Positions 33,709 through 36,447 of a DNA stretch of 36,447 nucleotides are shown piece by piece; position 1 is the first letter of the stretch, and each line of letters opens with the position of its first letter. The notes beneath the pieces were generated by a model. It saw only the letters and a list, made by a program, of their open reading frames with translations. It was not told the origin of the DNA and did no database searches. Source of the DNA: Bradyrhizobium jicamae (GTDB lineage: Bacteria; Pseudomonadota; Alphaproteobacteria; Rhizobiales; Xanthobacteraceae); the NCBI RefSeq assembly GCF_018130215.1, contig NZ_JAFCKQ010000065.1:1-36447 (forward strand), in the 5' to 3' direction. The position numbers and the translations under genes were made by a program.

Positions 33709-36017
33709 GACTTTGCTCCGGCAGCGCGCGCGAGATTGGCCTCGTATTGCGACTTGCCCGACAGATACTGCTTCGGCCAGGCGATCGATTTCACGCCGAT
33801 CTTGGCCGCCTCATGCAGCGTCCAGGCGGGATCGGCGAGATGCGGCCGCGCGATGGCGCAGAGATCGGCGCGGCCGGCCGCGATGATCGAGTTGGCATGA
33901 TCCGCCTCCGAGATCGCGCCGACCGCGATGGTGGCGATCCCGACCTCGTTGCGGATCTTGTCGGCGAACGGCGTCTGGTAGAGCCGGCCATAGACGGGAT
34001 GGTCGTCGGCCCAGACCTGGCCCGACGAGCAGTCGATCAAATCGGCGCCGGCCGCCTTGAACAGCTTGGCGAAGGCGAGCGCGTCCTCGGGCGTGTTGCC
34101 GCCCTCGGCCCAGTCGTGACAGGACAGCCGCACCGACATCGGCTTGTCCTCGGGCCACACAGCGCGGACCGCACGGAACACCTCCAGCGGATAGCGCGCG
34201 CGGTTCTCGATCGAGCCGCCATACTCGTCGTCGCGGCGATTGGTCAGCGGCGACAGGAAGCTCGACAGCAGATAGCCGTGGGCGCAGTGCAGCTCGAGAA
34301 TGTCGAAGCCGATCCCGGCGGCGCGCTTCGCCGCGGCGACGAACTGCTCGCGCACCTCGTCCATCTCGGCCCGCGTCATCGGCGCAGGCAGCTGGCCTTC
34401 AGGCAGATAGGGAACGGATGAGGCCGACACCAGCGGCCAGTTGCCATCGGGCAGCGGCTCGTCCATGCCCTCCCAGGCCACCCGGGTCGAGCCCTTGCGG
34501 CCGGCATGGCCGAGCTGGATGCCGATCCGCGCTTGCGAATTGCCATGCACGAAGTCGACGATGCGCTTGTAAGCCGTCGCCTGTTCGTCATTCCACAGCC
34601 CGCAGCAGCCGGGCGTGATCCGCGCCTCCGGCGAGACGCAGGTCATCTCGGTGAACATCAGTCCGGCGCCGCCGAGCGCGCGGGAGCCGAAATGCACCAG
34701 ATGGAAGTCGCCCGGCACGCCCTCTTCCGCCGAATACATCGCCATCGGCGAGACGATGATCCGGTTGTGCAGCGACAGCCCGCGGATGCGGAACGGCGTC
34801 AGCATCGGCGGCGTGACGCGGTCGTTGGTGGCAGGTACGCCGTTACGCTCGGCGAACCAGCGCTCATAGCCCTCGAGCCACGCCCTGTCGCGCAGCCGCA
34901 AATTCTCGTGGCTGATGCGCTGCGAGCGGGTCAGCAGAGAATACATGAATTGCTCGGGCTCGAGCGTGTCGGCATAGCGCGAGCCGACCACCTCGAACCA
35001 TTCCATCGCGTTGCGCGCCGCATTCTGGATCCGCGCCACGTCGACCCGGCGCAGCTCTTCATAGGCCGTCAGCACGGCGGGAATGGTCTCGCGCGCCGTG
35101 CCATGTTGCTTGAACTGGTTGGTCAGCTCGATCGCATCTTCCAGCGCGAGCTTTGTCCCCGAGCCGATCGCGAAATGCGCGGTGTGGGCAGCATCGCCCA
35201 TCAGCACCACATGGCTGTTGCCGTTGAACGTGGTCCACTTGCCGCAGATCAGCCGCGGGAACGACAGCCAGGCCGAGCCGCGCAGATGCCGCGCGTTGGA
35301 GACCAGGTGATGACCCTCGAGGATCTCGGCGAACACGCTCTCGCAGAACGCGATCGAGCCGTCCTGGTCCATCTTGTCGAGGCCGTGGGCGAGGAACGCC
35401 TCCTCGGTGGTCTCGACGATGAAGGTCGAAGTCCCCTCCTCGAACTTGTAGATATGCGCCTGGAACCAGCCGTGCTCGGTCTTGCGGAAGTCGAAGGTGA
35501 AGGCGTCGAACTGGCGGTTGGTGCCCAGCCAGATGTAGCGGTTCGGCCGCATCAGCATGTCGGGCTGGAAGGCGTCGGCGTATTTGGTGCGGATCTTCGA
35601 ATTGACGCCGTCGGCGGCGACGATCAGGTCGGCATCGGGGAAGTCGAGGTCGGAATTGACTTCGCGCTCGAAGATCAGCTCGACGCCGAGTTCCTCGGCG
35701 CGCGCCTGCAGGATGTTGAGCAGCCGCTTGCGTCCGATGCCGACGAAACCGTGGCCGGTGGTACGCATCCGCCGGCCCTTGATCAGGACCTCGATGTCGT
35801 CCCAGTGGTTGAACGCCTGCTCGATCGTGTCTGCGGTGACCGGATCCCATTTGCGCATGTTGTCCATGGTCGCATCGGAAAACACGACACCGAACCCGAA
35901 CGTGTCATACGGCCGGTTGCGCTCGACCACGGAAATGACGTGCGCGGGATCCAGCATCTTCATCAGGATGCCGAAATAGAGCCCGGCCGGCCCGCCTCCA
36001 ATGCAAACGATGCGCAT
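33705..36017 (-). CDS. abmA: 2-aminobenzoyl-CoA monooxygenase/reductase (fused FAD + OYE domains)
   Basis: This 770-aa bifunctional flavoprotein has a group A monooxygenase domain at residues 1 to about 390 (IGGGPAGL at 6-13, AADGVNSKIR at 134-143, GDAAHTAHFAIGSG at 274-287). An old-yellow-enzyme/FMN reductase domain follows from about 401 to 765 (TPPMLTPFRIRGLSLHNRI, IQLGHAGRKG, ILELHCAHGYLLSSFLSPLTN). Family knowledge: anthraniloyl-CoA monooxygenase of Azoarcus evansii hydroxylates 2-aminobenzoyl-CoA with O2 and then reduces the ring, giving a non-aromatic 2-amino-5-oxocyclohex-1-ene carbonyl-CoA. The closely related salicylyl-CoA 5-hydroxylase fusion is an alternative. The nearby aminobenzoate-CoA ligase favours the former. 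It is first in a four-gene operon with the shared operator about 60 bp upstream. Confidence 0.92.
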   Translation of the reverse strand: MRIVCIGGGPAGLYFGILMKMLDPAHVISVVERNRPYDTFGFGVVFSDATMDNMRKWDPVTADTIEQAFNHWDDIEVLIKGRRMRTTGHGFVGIGRKRLLNILQARAEELGVELIFEREVNSDLDFPDADLIVAADGVNSKIRTKYADAFQPDMLMRPNRYIWLGTNRQFDAFTFDFRKTEHGWFQAHIYKFEEGTSTFIVETTEEAFLAHGLDKMDQDGSIAFCESVFAEILEGHHLVSNARHLRGSAWLSFPRLICGKWTTFNGNSHVVLMGDAAHTAHFAIGSGTKLALEDAIELTNQFKQHGTARETIPAVLTAYEELRRVDVARIQNAARNAMEWFEVVGSRYADTLEPEQFMYSLLTRSQRISHENLRLRDRAWLEGYERWFAERNGVPATNDRVTPPMLTPFRIRGLSLHNRIIVSPMAMYSAEEGVPGDFHLVHFGSRALGGAGLMFTEMTCVSPEARITPGCCGLWNDEQATAYKRIVDFVHGNSQARIGIQLGHAGRKGSTRVAWEGMDEPLPDGNWPLVSASSVPYLPEGQLPAPMTRAEMDEVREQFVAAAKRAAGIGFDILELHCAHGYLLSSFLSPLTNRRDDEYGGSIENRARYPLEVFRAVRAVWPEDKPMSVRLSCHDWAEGGNTPEDALAFAKLFKAAGADLIDCSSGQVWADDHPVYGRLYQTPFADKIRNEVGIATIAVGAISEADHANSIIAAGRADLCAIARPHLADPAWTLHEAAKIGVKSIAWPKQYLSGKSQYEANLARAAGAKS

Positions 36018-36076
36018 GGCGCTCTCCCGTTGGCGTCGGCGGGGGACTTATCCAGAAGGCCGACAGCGGGGATAAT

Positions 36077-36096
36077 ATTTTATACTTAAAATAATT
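36077..36096 (-). promoter_or_regulatory. Shared AT-rich palindromic operator, copy 2 (monooxygenase operon)
   Basis: This is an exact 20-bp copy of 27640-27659, with core TTTTA-N4-TAAAA at 36078-36091, about 60 bp upstream of the monooxygenase/reductase start. Two identical 20-mers in front of the two halves of one pathway, in otherwise GC-rich DNA, are best explained by a common regulator. Confidence 0.65.
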
Positions 36097-36309
36097 GTCA
36101 AGGGCGGTGTTGCCCGTTCCGGGCCGTCGTGCCTGCATACTTCTCGAGGGACAACATGGAGTTTTTGGCGCCCGACCCGCGACATATTCGGTGTCATCAC
36201 CCGCGGGTGATCCAGCATTCCAGGGACAGCTGAGCTTGAAACCGACAGGCCGCGGCGTACTTGATCGCCCGGTCGAGCCGGGCGATGACAGCTGTGGTGA
36301 GGACGTAAC

Positions 36310-36447
36310 TCTGCATTCTCGCGACATGAATCGTCCGAGTTTTGTCTTTTGTTCCGCCCACTCCTTGAAGAGAGGGCGCAGGGAAAGCCGGGTGCCGATC
36401 GCACCCATGGGCCCCGTGCAAGGTAGAAAGCACGGGGGTAGGACCAC
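36310..36447 (-). repeat. Inverted copy of left-end repeat
   Basis: The reverse complement of 36371-36447 equals 57-133 base for base. Similarity then continues with mismatches, including a shared CATGTCGCGAGAATGC block, to about 36310 (left counterpart about 195). The window ends inside the repeat, so its full length is unknown. Confidence 0.9.

Larger units (their letters stand above)
36018..36447. other. Promoter region and repeat DNA at right window end
   Basis: No gene is supported in these 430 bp. Next to the monooxygenase gene is the shared AT-rich operator (36077-36096). Further out are a perfect 16-bp palindrome, ATCACCCGCGGGTGAT (36196-36211), a 9-bp stem with 5-nt loop (36264-36272/36278-36286), and the inverted copy of the left-end repeat (exact from 36371 to 36447, weaker back to about 36310). 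Short open frames here are translations of the repeats. Confidence 0.75.

Noticed and set aside
34506..36089. 527-codon plus-strand frame opposite the monooxygenase/reductase
   Set aside because: It has shadow-type composition and no domains, and the minus-strand flavoprotein is unmistakable.
35905..36447. Minus-strand frame running out of the right end
   Set aside because: Its first part translates the repeat and the rest is out of frame with the monooxygenase/reductase, which has its own start at 36017.
1..36447. CRISPR array, tRNA, rRNA, transposase, phage or toxin-antitoxin genes
   Set aside because: I looked for regularly spaced repeats, cloverleaf-like stretches and the usual protein signatures and saw none.

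Overview
The window is a GC-rich alphaproteobacterial chromosome segment. Codon use, the red-type (form IC) RuBisCO operon, the ChvE-type sugar transporter and the interspersed palindromic repeats all point to Bradyrhizobium or a close relative. I see no rRNA, tRNA, CRISPR array, phage genes or transposase. The two window ends carry the same structured repeat in opposite orientation (77 bp identical: 57-133 and 36371-36447). This would fit an assembled contig that stops at a dispersed repeat.

Layout. (1) 1-350: repeat-rich, non-coding. (2) 351-2095: a tandem hot-dog thioesterase, convergent with an inositol-monophosphatase-family enzyme. (3) 2153-6048, minus strand: a sugar ABC importer with the ChvE/GguA/GguB architecture. 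(4) 6509-15224, minus strand: a compact Calvin-cycle operon, cbbF-P-T-A-L-S-X-Y, with cbbR divergent at 15372. The genes overlap or lie 11-28 bp apart, except for a 102-bp cbbS-cbbX gap that holds a stem-loop. (5) 16396-20010, minus strand: a hydroxamate-type TonB-dependent receptor, a PepSY membrane protein and a 61-aa membrane protein, which look like an iron-acquisition unit. (6) 20255-22153: a soluble PAS hybrid histidine kinase. (7) 22169-25870: a TetR repressor divergent from an EmrA/EmrB-type efflux pair, with a good operator in between. (8) 25904-36017: an aromatic-acid island centred on aerobic 2-aminobenzoate (anthranilate) degradation via CoA thioesters. It holds 2-aminobenzoate-CoA ligase, a MarR regulator, a periplasmic binding protein, a cupin, a FAD monooxygenase, a RidA-family protein, a crotonase, an SDR and the fused 2-aminobenzoyl-CoA monooxygenase/reductase.

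How the parts fit. The cbb operon supplies the CO2-fixing enzymes together with RuBisCO activase (CbbX) and a sugar-phosphate repair phosphatase (CbbY), under CbbR. In the aromatic island, the ligase makes 2-aminobenzoyl-CoA and the 770-aa flavoprotein dearomatises it by hydroxylation plus reduction. The SDR, crotonase and RidA are placed to process the alicyclic amino/oxo-CoA product. The ligase and the four-gene operon lie about 6 kb apart, yet each has the same 20-bp AT-rich palindromic sequence upstream (27640-27659 and 36077-36096), most simply read as a shared operator, perhaps for the MarR protein encoded between them.

Most notable observations: the shared operator; a RidA protein that has lost the family's substrate-carboxylate arginine, in a pathway whose enamine intermediate is a CoA thioester; and a crotonase that lacks the usual catalytic glutamates but has an aspartate where 4-chlorobenzoyl-CoA dehalogenase has its nucleophile. 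The individual families are known; the regulatory wiring and the residue changes are the parts that may be undescribed.
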